Origin: Naematelia aurantialba
Taxonomy: Eukaryota; Basidiomycota; Tremellomycetes; Tremellales; Naemateliaceae
Direction: 5' to 3'
NCBI GenBank assembly: GCA_021527695.1
Contig: JAKFAO010000007.1
Coordinates: 682,001 to 746,000, forward strand
Length of the DNA stretch: 64,000 nt
Position numbers and translations under genes: made by a program. Positions 36,671 through 49,965 of the stretch are shown here, in pieces (positions within the stretch are counted from its first letter, which is position 1; each line of letters opens with the position of its first letter). The notes below the pieces were generated by a model. That model had not been told where the DNA came from. It did not search any database and saw only the letters and a list, made by a program, of their open reading frames with translations.

Positions 36671-37924
36671 ATGGAGACGCCTACCACACGTAGCAGGGCC
36701 AAGCGGGAGGCAGAGGCCCATACGCCAGACGATGCTGGGTCGATCGCCTGGGTGCACGATCAAGGTTTGCATCTGCGTGCTGCTGTGCTAGCTGCTTCGA
36801 TGGATAGTGAGTCCCCATCGCGCACAAGTGTCCTTTCTACCAAAACTACCAACCATGCCAACGAACCAATCATGTCCTCTATACGGGGCCTAATGCTCAT
36901 GCCCCGTGTAGACTGCATGCCGCCCACCCCAACACAACAGCCACGGCCCATCACCTCACGGCCGCGGTCTAACGGCTCACCCTCGACAGCGTCAGCACCA
37001 CCGCGGAAGCGCCGCTGTCGACCACATCGTTCCCTCCCGCAACCGCTCACCGGCTCTTCATCCAGCTCCATCGGGTTAAACGCAAATGGCAGCGGAGCAG
37101 GCTCGTCGTCGGCGCCGGCGGCGGTATCGTCCAGTTCGCGGCTGGACGAGCTCCTCGGAGAGGCAATGGCGGCATTTGCAATCCGACCTGCCGAGATGGA
37201 GAGCTTCACGCCAGCTGTGCCCGTAGCGAAACAGGTACCTGCCGTGACGATGCCGACAAGAAGTATCCTCCAGGTCTCCTCGCGTGAGGACAATATCCCG
37301 CGATTGGCTGTTCATGCCGGGCCCAGCGTGAAGTTGAGTAACGGATCCATAACGACGAAAGCGAGCCATTCGACGATGAGAGCAACCGATGCGACGACGA
37401 AAGACTTGCCTGAGCGTCGCGCAGACCCTTCGCGACTGGCGAAGTCATCCGTGTCGCCGACAAAACCTGGCACTGCACCGCGGATCGGCCTACGGCATAC
37501 TTCACGGCCTGCTAGTAAACCTTTGTCAACAGGCGAGACGCGGCAGATGCCAGCGGGAAACGCCATGGAACATGGTCAAACCGCCAACCCAACCACGCGA
37601 ATTCCAAATCCCAACACCGCACAGAAGTCGTTCAAGTCTCCCCTGATTCCTGCGCAGCCGATCCGATCCAGTCCAAGACGACATACTAGCCTGTCCGTCG
37701 TACCCCGGACCGAAGCACCAAACCGAGCACTCCATCCACAGGCAACAGCAATTCAACGAGCGGCAGGAGGGTCAGCACATGCACCATCGCCTTTCTGCAA
37801 GCCTTCGGAGAAGTCCGCCCCTTCGTCCGACGGTCTCGACGCGGACGACAGCTTTGATGGGATCTTTCAGAGCGGCGGCGTGGAGGTCGAGATGCTGCTG
37901 CGAACGGTAGACGGGTCACAGTAG
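36671..37924 (+). CDS. Disordered basic protein, unknown function
   Basis: I do not recognise this gene. One uninterrupted frame of 417 codons starts at an ATG (METPTTRSRAKREAEAH). The sequence is Ser/Thr/Pro-rich and probably mostly disordered. A basic stretch (PPRKRRCRPHRS, about 36990-37030) could be a nuclear localisation signal. A predicted short helix (SRLDELLGEAMAAFAIRPAE, about 37135-37195) and an acidic-hydrophobic C-terminus (DDSFDGIFQSGGVEVEMLL) are the likeliest functional motifs. Absence of introns is unusual here for a gene of this size. It could be a small nuclear regulator; that is inference only. Confidence 0.6.
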   Translation: METPTTRSRAKREAEAHTPDDAGSIAWVHDQGLHLRAAVLAASMDSESPSRTSVLSTKTTNHANEPIMSSIRGLMLMPRVDCMPPTPTQQPRPITSRPRSNGSPSTASAPPRKRRCRPHRSLPQPLTGSSSSSIGLNANGSGAGSSSAPAAVSSSSRLDELLGEAMAAFAIRPAEMESFTPAVPVAKQVPAVTMPTRSILQVSSREDNIPRLAVHAGPSVKLSNGSITTKASHSTMRATDATTKDLPERRADPSRLAKSSVSPTKPGTAPRIGLRHTSRPASKPLSTGETRQMPAGNAMEHGQTANPTTRIPNPNTAQKSFKSPLIPAQPIRSSPRRHTSLSVVPRTEAPNRALHPQATAIQRAAGGSAHAPSPFCKPSEKSAPSSDGLDADDSFDGIFQSGGVEVEMLLRTVDGSQ

Positions 37925-38393
37925 GCTCGGTTGCAGGAGATGAGCGTTTCGCGCGGCTGATATCATGCTCGGCCATTGGCACTGCTGTGGGTACTGGCGG
38001 TGGGTCAGATGGCGGCATGTGGCGTGATGGTTTTGGCATTCGGTGGTTCCATGTTCCCCATTGTTCCCGTCTTGGTATTCGTGTTTGTAGAGGCATTACG
38101 TATCTCCATTCTTGCATGCATGACCGACGCATTCCACCAAGCGACGCGCCAGGTTTAGAGTGGCGGCTCTTTACACCGGAATCTACGGAGGTGGAGGTTT
38201 TATAAGCAGCCTGCGATATCTTATATATAGTCCTCTTGTACAGTGGCACATCTCGCATCTCCAACTCTGCATCTCCACAAAGCATAGACACAGCTAGACA
38301 GAGCTAGATCGAACTAGACGCCAAAAGCAGACGAATAGCTGTTGCGGTACTAGATCAGCACTGTTGGTGACAACCCGGACCGTTACTGCCAAG
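37925..38393. promoter_or_regulatory. OYE-gene promoter with TATA-like element
   Basis: This 470-bp spacer lies upstream of the flavin oxidoreductase. TTTATAAG at about 38198 and TTATATATAG at about 38220 are TATA-like and lie 170-200 bp before the start at 38394. Three AGCTAGA-type repeats lie at about 38292-38320. No gene is seen. Confidence 0.4.
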
Positions 38394-41175
<2,782 letters not shown>

Positions 41176-42382
41176 TTTGTAGACATCGTAGTGAAGAGTC
41201 GGCTTTGTACTGCCATGCATAGAGCCTGATGCCGTACTACACTGTCCATAGTGTGTTTCTCCATTTGCTGCGATGACACGGGTGACGGTGCACGCGGTAG
41301 CACGAGGGTCACCAGTCATTGTGGAGACCCTGTAGAGGCAAGTGACTATGGGGAGCGATAGTGGCAAAATACAATCGTTCCCACCCATCAGCAGATTCGG
41401 CGAGATCTCTGATATGTGCCATTCAGTGTACGTTTGTGCAGCTGGCGTGGCCATCCACGTAGCCATTGCGTCTGCCCGCAAGCGACTAGTCTGAGTAGTG
41501 TAGAGCACAATGGAGCAGAGCAGCGCCGGCCATAGGCGAAACTCTCCTGTCGGGCATATCTCCTTTTCCGGCAATTGGGCAACCAAGGACGCCTGCGGAT
41601 CTTGATTAGGAATTCTTTCCTAATGGAGTTGCTAATCGCCCGTGTTAGATTGTTATTATCATTATTATTGTTGTTGACCCCTGTTTTGGTTCCGGGCGTC
41701 ATTTTGCCACTGAACGCCCCCGCGGTGACCGAAGCCACTTTCAACGACCGGGCCCTTCGCTTCCGACTCTCTCGACAATCTATCTCCCTTGATACACTGC
41801 GCTCTCTCCGACGACAGCGACTGTCGACAGACAAGAGGACAGAGGACACCCGGCAGCCACCCCCGTCGTACTCGAGCACGATACCCAGAGCGGAGACGGG
41901 CCATCCAGACGTTTGACTGCAGGGAAAGAGTACAGCCAAAGGCACCCGAACTGTGATTGTGATATTGTCGATTCGCTCGGACGGACTCTTTACACCAGTA
42001 CGCCAAGCACAGCAAAACTCGAGATTCCCTGTTGGAAGGGGGCGACGGGGTGAGTTGGATTGAGCTTTCCAAGTCTCCGGGACCGACCAGTGCTGTACAT
42101 CATTCCCCGCATCGCCCCCCTCGTAGACCGGCACCGCCTTCGCGTTGTGCAGTCTGTCTTGCGTCACTCTGCGCCTTGCGCCCACAGGGTGTTTGCCCGA
42201 ATCTGTCGAGGGTCCGGCGTGTGCTGACGAGGCAATGTCCCTCTCTGTAGCCTTTATCCTATCTAATCGTGCCTATAATCTTACGCCGTTTGGGCCGGCA
42301 CCTAAAAGTTTGACCGCTCTTGGGCCAGGTCACCACCCTTTCGCCTTCCTTTTCCGCGTTCAAACACCTGGCGAGGAGCACC
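41176..42382. other. Intergenic, long CRZ1 upstream region
   Basis: This 1.2-kb spacer is long for this locus and presumably carries the CRZ1 promoter and leader. It contains a TTATTATCATTATTATTGTTGTTG microsatellite-like run (about 41652-41676, written here only as context) and a small open frame listed separately. A long - strand frame across 41388-42185 has no domain and unconvincing composition. Confidence 0.45.
41623..41916 (+). CDS. Possible 97-aa membrane protein with PPxY motif
   Basis: This open frame starts with ATG at 41623. Its N-terminal 25 residues are strongly hydrophobic (MELLIARVRLLLSLLLLLTP), as in a signal anchor. A charged middle region leads to a C-terminal QPPPSYSS, which holds a PPxY motif of the kind bound by WW domains of Rsp5/Nedd4 ligases. 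Part of the hydrophobic run comes from a TTA/TTG microsatellite, so the frame could be chance or a CRZ1 leader element. No homologue is recognised. Confidence 0.25.
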   Translation: MELLIARVRLLLSLLLLLTPVLVPGVILPLNAPAVTEATFNDRALRFRLSRQSISLDTLRSLRRQRLSTDKRTEDTRQPPPSYSSTIPRAETGHPDV

Positions 42383-43846
42383 ATGACCATCTCCACACCA
42401 CCCTCCTTCGACCAGCTCTTCCAGAACCAGCAGGCGCAGCGCAGATCCTCCACCGGCAACTCGTTTCCCAACTTTGATGGACAGCACGCAGCGCTCGACG
42501 CCGGGTACCACGGACAGCTCGGAGGAGGAGATCTGCCCCTCACGGACGAGCCGCAGGCGTTACATCGAAAGGGGAGCAACGCGTCGCTGCTGGATGGCGG
42601 AGGCAGGCCCGGATCGTCGACGAGCCTTGCGCTGGCAGAGGATGACTTGCGGAAATACACCATCCCTTTCTACCCCGAGAGCTCGAGCACGATCATCGCG
42701 ACCGCGCCTCGCGGTGGGAAACCCTCTCCTGGCCTGCCTGGGAGTACAGCAATAGGCGAGATCATGTTTGCCCAAGCGCCACATCCACCCATACACTCGC
42801 CAGCACCCGTGCAGTCCACATTCTCCCCCATGCCGCAGCCGCAAAGCTTCCAAAACCACGCACCGGCGCCATGGGATCCGAGCAACGAGCACATGATGCA
42901 GTACGCAGACTTGACGCCGATCCACAACGAGTACCAGAGCGGCATGAACCCGCCTCCGACGGCGAGCTCGTCACACACATCGCTGTACAACCACCCTTCC
43001 GCATCCCCCTATTCGAACAGCGCGATGACGCCTGGCGTGTCGGCCGGATGGAGCGCCGACTTTCTAGATCAACAGCGCGCGCAGGGGGACTACGCAGGCG
43101 CCGAGGAGCAAGGCGGATGGAACACGGGGACCGAGGATCAGGGATTCGAGCGACACATCAACGAGTTAGAAAGGATGTGAGTGCCCGACATCCCCTGCCC
43201 TCCCGCACCGCCTGCGTGCAAGAACAAAGGACACGACGATCTGGCATCCCCCATGTGCTTTGACGTGGAGATCGCGCTCATAAACCTTAGCTACTCAAAC
43301 ACGTCCTCTCCAGGGTCTCATCATACCTCTCGGGCACACTCCCCCTTTCTCCAAAACGATCCCCCAATGGACTATCTACAGATGGAGGCATCGACAACGC
43401 CCTTGTCGCAGTCGAGTTTCGGCCCTAACCGGCACGACTCGCATCCCAGCTCTCGTTCAGGCAGCCCTTTCTCACCACAGGTCAACGACACTTTCCCCAG
43501 AGCAGGCAGCGCTTCACCCTTTATCAACAAGCCGCAATCCCCACCCGCCCTGGTTATTCCAAATCAACACAGTCCGGCTCCCTCGCTTCCGCCCATCGTC
43601 ACGACGTCGTCTGGACCATCGAATGTAACCCAACCAATCATTAACACCGCCACCATGGGCGGCCTCGCACCACCTGTCAACCCCGCATTGGAGCACCTGA
43701 CGGGTATGGCCGGCATCAGCCCGATCGCGCCTAGTGCAGACGGACCGCAGATTTACATTCAACCTAGTACGCCAATCAGCGGATTAAAAGATTCACGTGG
43801 CGTGTTTGAAGCGGCATTGAAGCGGGCCGGGCAACAGGCACAGGAA

Positions 43847-43879
<33 letters not shown>

Positions 43880-46359
43880 ATGGGACAGCAGACAGAAGGC
43901 TACGCCAATGTGCCTCCTCCGGCATCGCATCCTCTGTCGCGCCCAGGGTCCACGGTTCCCATGGAACCGAATCAAGTTGCCAACCAGCCGACTCCGCAGG
44001 ACTTTGCCGCTGCCATGCAGGCGATGTCGAACCAATGGCTTACTGAAGGGTACAATCAGTTTGATGCTCTTCGGCCGAATTTGGCCAACCGTCCTCGTGC
44101 CAAGTCGGACTCACAGATGGGCATGACGGGCCAGGATGGATTTGACCGCGCTGCGTTCTTGCAAGCCATGGGGATGGGCGGCGGCGGAGCGAATAGTGAG
44201 GCGTTTCCCATGCCTGAGCAAGGCCGGGATTGGCGAAATCAGATCGATTCATGGCGGACTGCCCTGATTTCCGATAATCACCCGCTTCAACCGACGCTCG
44301 ACCCACGCACCTTGCCGGGCCAAGAGACGACCCAGCAGGAGATGCTGCAGCAGCTCTTGCTGTCGCAGCAGTACAATCAGCTTCAAGCACAGCGTGATCG
44401 CCTCCCATCCCTCAATACGAATGCCGCTGCGGCGGGGCAGCAACCGCAACCAGGTGGATTGCAGTACGAGTCTGGACAGTTCTCGCCTACCTCTCTGGCC
44501 TTTTACCAGCAGCTTGGTATCCAGCCGACCGAGGCCGGGCAGCTTGCCGGCACCGCTTCTGCGCCCTACCACCAGACTGCGTTTCCGCCGCCTGGCCAGA
44601 CGCCGCCGGTTCAGCCGCACGGATGGCCGGCCTCTGCGGGTCCGATGCAACAGACGTTTTTATCGGTCGACCAAAGTCAAGGTCAAGGCCAAGGAGGCGG
44701 TGGCGGTGGGATCGGACCAAGACGACGGTCGTTTGCAGAGGGGACGACACACCCTGCGGCTGGAGCGGGAACGCCAGGCTACGGCGTGGAGTTTACCAGC
44801 GGAGTGCCGTTTACCAATTTCGGCCAGAACGGTAATGGGAGCGGCAGCCGACAGGCCGGGAGAGTCTCGCCTCTGGGACATCGTCGGTCCGTCAAGAGCG
44901 AGGATCTGGGAAGAGGAAGTGGATGGGGCGTAGGTGCAGGCGGATCAACGTGAGTGGCCAAGTTTACGCTGTTGTGGAGATCCTGTCCTTGTTTTGTTTT
45001 GAAAACAAAATTGTTTTGAAAAAACAAAAGAAGAGGGCCTGTCTTTGTTTCATTTTGAAAAACAATGGAAGCGGGCAGAACCGAGCAAGTGACCGAGGCA
45101 GAGGCAGAGCTGATGAGGGGCAGTTCGGACTTTTTGCAGTCCATCACAGCGAACGACGGCTCGCTCCTCCCGCCGTCTCGCGCCCGATCGCACTCTCGGC
45201 ACTCGTCGGCGTCGTCGCAGCGCTCCGCGTCGCCAGCACTGTCCATCTCGTCGCAGGGCTCGTCGTTCTCCCACCATTCGGGGCGGATGGAGCTGCCTGA
45301 AGGCGTGCAGCCACCCGACTTGCTTGGGGATGCCAGCAAGAATGCAGGTGGGAAGCCAAGGATACAAAAGATGAAAGTCACGTCGGTGGCGACCGAGGTG
45401 GCGAGTAGTAGTCGGCGGACTAACGAGGGTGTCTTCCGCTGTCCTGGTGAGTTGGCGGTTTTACACGCTGCTTGTCTTGCTACTTCCTCGTCGCTTCTCG
45501 GCTGCCATTTACTGCGTTCAAATTGCTGCGTCAACACTGCTTCCACAGTGCTACGCCCGCTCTGCTACCTCAATTCCAGCCCACGTTGCCAGTGACATGG
45601 CGAGTGTGGACGCAGGCGCGGCAGAACATCGTTCCAAGGCAGATGGGCGCACGCGAATAACCGATCGCTGACGGGACTAGTTCCGGGATGTGGCAGTACG
45701 TTCACGCGGCATTTCAACCTCAAAGGCCATATGCGGTCGCACAACGACGAGCGGCCGTATAAATGCTTGTATGACGGGTGTCCAAAATGTGTGTACGGGT
45801 CGTCTCATACTCGTAGACGGCTAAAGCTCTGCAGCGGTCGTGGGCTTTGCGCGGCAACACGATTGTAAGCGCCACATGGCGTTGCACGAGGGATTGCGGC
45901 CGTTTGAATGTGAGGGCTGCGGAAAGAAATTTGCCCGCTTGGACGCGTTGACTCGGCATCGTGAGTGTGATCTTTAGCGTGTGTTCATAGCGGCGTGATC
46001 CCATACAGAGCGTGATCCCATACACTGCGTGATCACATACACTGCGTGATCCCATACACAGCTTGGCAGTGGCATGTCGACCCAGCTGACGCAGTGTAGA
46101 CAAATCCGAACAAGGACAAGAATGCGCCATCTCCCATCCGCTACCGACCAACCCAGACGGCTCACCCATGTCCGAATCGCAATACAAGGCATATCGGCTT
46201 GCGCAGCAGAACGCCACTGTGGCGGCGGGAGGAGCAGGGCCAGGGGGAGGACGAGCGAGGGTACCGAGTTTCAGTGGGTACCCTAGTGGTGATGAGCGGT
46301 CGGGTGCAGAGGACGATATTGGTACAGGCAGTGGGATGGACGAGTACGATCAGTTTTGA
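42383..46359 (+). CDS. CRZ1: Crz1-type C2H2 zinc-finger transcription factor
   Basis: Crz1 is dephosphorylated by calcineurin and enters the nucleus in response to calcium and stress. The start at 42383 gives [20 protein letters not shown]. Exons are roughly 42383-43177, 43315-44950, 45079-45446, two zinc-finger exons (45690-45790 and 45840-45960) and 46101-46359, about 1,095 residues. The long Ser/Pro/Gln-rich region has a 13-Gln tract (near 43848-43876). The finger block reads [40 protein letters not shown] and [20 protein letters not shown], then [11 protein letters not shown], the Crz1 arrangement. PQIYIQ (43745-43762) fits the calcineurin docking consensus PxIxI(T/Q), as in yeast Crz1. 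Serine-rich stretches ([15 protein letters not shown]) could be the phosphoregulated segment. The last intron carries a 17-bp minisatellite. Confidence 0.92.
44992..45010. repeat. AT-rich inverted repeat in a CRZ1 intron
   Basis: TTTTGTTTT-G-AAAACAAAA is a perfect 9-bp inverted repeat with a one-base spacer. It is followed by two degraded relatives (to about 45065). All lie within the intron 44951-45078. Confidence 0.75.
45993..46060. repeat. 17-bp minisatellite in the last CRZ1 intron
   Basis: Four tandem units starting GCGTGATC (45993, 46010, 46027, 46044) differ by one to three bases. They lie within the intron that separates the third zinc finger from the C-terminal exon. Confidence 0.9.
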
Positions 46360-46971
46360 TCGCGCGGATCCGAGGGCAGGGCGGCGCTTGAGCCCTCAGC
46401 CGGGGGGGGGGGGGGGGGGGGCTATCACGGTGGTGGTAGGAGCTGAACGTTTGTCAAGGCGGCGGGATTGAGCTGAAACGGGGTCGACGCGTGGGGTATC
46501 ACTCCCAGTGGACCAGAGTGCTCGGTGGACAGTGCTGGAGGTGGATGATGCGACTGTTTCGAGGTGCCCTCGCTGGCTGACAGGGTGGTGTAAAGCGTCT
46601 TGTAGACGACGTGGTAGATGGTGCACGGCGCGACATGGACATTTCTCGTGCATATAGACACGCTCTGCATCTAGTTGTCAGATACTAATGGAGGATCGTT
46701 GGCACCGTGTGTGACATGGACGCGTGACACAGATGACACGCAGGACATGAAACGTACGTCCGTGTCGGAGTCCCGTGCGCACGGACCGCCAGTGCGCACA
46801 GATCGCCATGAGAGCACAGACCGTCCTTTCCATACGGCCCAACAATGAAAATTACGCTCTTGGCTCGTCGACTGTCGTACATCGATACATGGATACCAGA
46901 AACGTAGGATTCCAGGTATTAGAGACGACGACGACGACGACGACGACCACGGCGACGAATTGGAACCCGCC
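46360..46971. other. Intergenic with 20-G homopolymer
   Basis: The 600-bp spacer downstream of CRZ1 contains 20 consecutive G at 46402-46421 and an ACG trinucleotide repeat at about 46924-46948. The right end is the promoter and leader of the next gene. No gene is called. Confidence 0.55.
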
Positions 46972-48861
46972 ATGCCGCTCCCATGTCCGTACCCCAACAC
47001 GGCGCACCTCCGCCCCTGCCACCCGGTCCACCTGGCCGCTCCGCGCGGAACGCTGCCGTACCTCCCCGCACCGTTTCTCGTCCCCCACCTCGCGGCGGCA
47101 CATACCTGGCCGTGCAATGCTGTGTGTTGGGGGCTGGTCGAAGACGCACCTAGGCCCGAGGACCCGATGCCCCCGAGCTGCTGTGTATCCCCTGGGCTGA
47201 GGGACCCGCAGTCGCCTCGAGTGCTGCAATACCCTCTTGGGCCGCAGGGTGTTGTGACACAGTATCCCTGCGTCAGCCAGGTGCAAGCAATGCAAGCGGT
47301 GCAAGAAATGCAAGCAATGCAAGAAATGCAAGCAAGGAAAGCAAGGAATATGCAAGGTATGCAAGCAACGCACGCACCGCAAGCAAGCCCTGGGATGTCG
47401 CGCATGTCGACAAGGCCAATGCCGGCGACTACTCCAGAATCCCCGAGAGGCCGACAGCAGCTACCAAGAGAGATCTTGGCCAGAGGTCAAGGGGAGAGCT
47501 TCGTGGGAGTGTATCCTGCGTTCTTGTACCGGTGAGTACTTGCCAGTTCTACCTCCAGATGATAAACCTGCCCTGCCCTACCTCCTCCCTCCGCTTGAAG
47601 AGGCCGAGAAAGTTGTGGCTCAAACTTGAGCATGTAATGTCGCTGATGGCGCAGCCACCCAAGTGTCCAGTGCAGGCACCACCAACGCCAAAATCGCCCG
47701 ACGCTGCTGTTTGCGTGGATCGTGAAGCCCGACGGGCGGGACACGGCCGTCCTCGGTCCGTGCTGGGGCTGCTGGGTGGGTCAGACGAGGTGCAGTGTTT
47801 CAGGGACAGAGCTCGTCTTTACCCAACGCACGACTGGGTGTTTCGTGAGTCCACCCATGAGGTTCCTCGATCGCCTACTTCCTTGTCCTATACTCTCTTG
47901 TCGCGTCTCCTGTTTGCGTCTGTCTTGTCCCGAACAGTTAGAAACGTCGCCGCAGGGGCTAACCAGAAGTGGAGGTGCAGGATATCTCCCGACACGGGCA
48001 TCGGCCGGCCGCAAGCAGTGGCGAGAGCCAAGTGAGTACCTGGCCGCTGCGGGTTGGGTGCGAAGACCCCCGCATCCTGTGGACGTGCAGGAGATCGTTG
48101 ATGGGGCACAGCTGAATCCTCAGAAGAATGGGTTTGCGAACCGGAATTTACAAGCCCACGACGTTCCTCTACAAGAGAAGTATCGTTTCCCCACAACCCG
48201 TGCCACCGCCTCTACTCTCGCCACCACAAGGGCCACTGGCCCCTCGGCTCTGATAGCCCCAGCAAGGCCCTGTTCGACTCCAATAACCTCGACTCTGCAC
48301 GCCGCGATCCCGCCGGCCACGACGTCCCCCAAAGGGCCAGTTAACCAGCACACGCAGTACCAGAATGAGTATGCCTACTGGACATGGCTATCTCAGCAGC
48401 ACGGGCCACGTCCCATCGTTAGGAACACCGACCATCCCAGAACGGCACCGCCTGGGACCGTGAGACAGGAACCACGTTCAGAGGAAGCGCGTCTGCCACA
48501 AACACAGCCTGCTTCACCATCAGAAACGACTTGGCGGCAAGCAGCTCCACAGTCCTTGGTGACTGCGGAGCGAAAGCCCGAAAGCGCACATGGGGAAATC
48601 GCCTTGTTGACGCAGGGGGAACACGTCGTGAAGCGCAAGAACGCCCAGCTAGCCGACGCGCTTCGACTTGCCTGGGAGCGTGGACTCGAACCGCTGGTCA
48701 AGGCGCACCAGCTGAGCGAGGAAACCGACCAGGCGCGGTCCGAGGGGCGCCAGTGGAAGAGGGTGTTTAGGGAGCTGGAAGATGAGGCAGCGCGGTGCGA
48801 TGGCGAGCGCGGCAAGCGGCGCGGGGACAGCGAGCATCGCAAGCGGCTCAGAGAGCGTTGA
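46972..48861 (+). CDS. Unknown protein, Gln/Met repeat and C-terminal coiled coil
   Basis: I do not recognise this gene. A three-exon model (46972-47531, 47676-47844, 47938-48861) is in frame and gives 550 residues. The N-terminal part is Pro/Cys-rich. A Gln/Met/Ala repeat follows (QAMQAVQEMQAMQEMQ, about 47281-47360) from a CAAGCAATG-like nonamer. Exon 2 has a compact hydrophobic segment, LLFAWIVKPDGRDTAVLGP and CWGCWVGQT. Exon 3 is Thr/Ser/Pro-rich, then ends in a highly charged probable coiled coil (KRKNAQLADALRLAWERGLE to the stop). The stop codon lies inside a 26-bp tandem repeat. An upstream alternative start, or a chance frame in the first exon, cannot be excluded. Confidence 0.5.
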
Positions 48862-48936
48862 CGCTTGAGATGCTCAGAGAGCGTTGACGCTTGAGATGCT
48901 CAGAGAGCGTTGACGCTTTGAGATCAGAGAGCGTTG
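48847..48936. repeat. 26-bp tandem repeat over a stop codon
   Basis: Units start at 48847, 48873 and 48899 (CTCAGAGAGCGTTGACGCTT core), with a partial fourth. The first unit contains the last codons and the TGA of the upstream gene; later units repeat the same end in the 3' UTR. Confidence 0.88.
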
Positions 48937-49965
48937 GCTCAAGCCATGCCTAGCATGTCGTGCTCGCGTACTCGCGTACTCGATCGACGTACCATTTCTC
49001 GTATCGGATACCATTCTCTCGTACCTGGAATTTGCCACGTTTGATTTCAAGGTTTGAGTTTTGACGTAATTCCTCATCGCACATGCTGATTGCGTCGTCG
49101 TCGCTCGTCGGGCTCGTGTCGCGATCCAACTGGCTGGGTTTCGAGTGTAAATCCTCTCTATATCACCGACAGCGGTGTTTGGTGCACTCGCATCCGAATC
49201 CATCCATGGCCACTCGTGTGCATACACTACTCGTACTCGTCTACTGCGTTGGCTGTTGCGGGGGTTTGTCTGTGCGTGACTCGAGAGGGAAAATAGAACG
49301 TGGACTGCTCAGGCACTCGTCAAACGTGCAGGGAAAAAAGAAATGACCCTTGGTCTCACGAGTGTCCCACGAATAGCTTTCTTATACTGACCACTGACCT
49401 CTGGATCCTTACCACCCCTCTTCGTCCCTTCACGACTACGCATCTCCCCTCGTCACTCGTCTCTCATCACTCGTCTCTCAGTCGCTCGTCCTCGTCGCTC
49501 GTCACGACTCGTCGCTGAACACTCTCGCCCATGAGAGCGCCCCTCGCTCATTGACTCCGCCTCACAGCTTCGTGCTCCTTCCTTCCCTCGCCCCCTCTTT
49601 CCCCCGCGGGACCTGCCCTCCGTGTGCCGTGCTGCGCTCCGTGCGTCTGCTTGGTGCTCGGCTCGTGGCGCACACTCCGTCTTTCTCGCTTCGTCTGGAT
49701 CACCTACGACGACGACTCGATTGTCGCCCTTCCTCGCTCTCTTTCGACCAGGCGATTCTCGCTCCTTGACACTCGCTTCTCGCTTCCCGCTTCGTCTCAT
49801 CCGCTTGACCACTCACCACCGCGACTCGCACACTCACCACCCGCTCCTTGCACGCTCCGTCTGGACACTCACCACTCACCACTCACCACTCACCACTCGC
49901 CTCCCCCGCTCCCCATCCAACACGTGCTCCTGCTCCCCCCCCCCCCCCGGTGAAGCGACTCCGGC
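48937..49965. other. Intergenic, CT-rich upstream of lyase-like gene
   Basis: About 1 kb. The right 600 bp are dominated by CTCGTCACTCG-type pyrimidine repeats, with a CACTCAC heptamer tandem at about 49866-49900 and 14 consecutive C at 49935-49948, just before the start codon at 49966. Long frames here are by-products of the repeats. No gene is called. Confidence 0.5.

Noticed and set aside
41388..42185. 265-codon - strand frame including an Asn run
   Set aside because: No ATG-led domain content; Asn run comes from a microsatellite; composition resembles random GC-rich frame.
45993..46060. CRISPR-like array
   Set aside because: Units are directly adjacent with no spacers, and the genome is eukaryotic; it is a minisatellite.
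46671..47405. Long - strand frame with a Cys-rich hydrophobic repeat (CIACISCTACIAC)
   Set aside because: It is the antisense of the CAAGCAATG-type Gln/Met repeat; the opposite strand has spliceable exons in frame through to 48861.
47771..47803. A 28-nt intron in the unknown 46972-48861 gene
   Set aside because: A model without it is fully in frame, and the proposed donor phase does not match.
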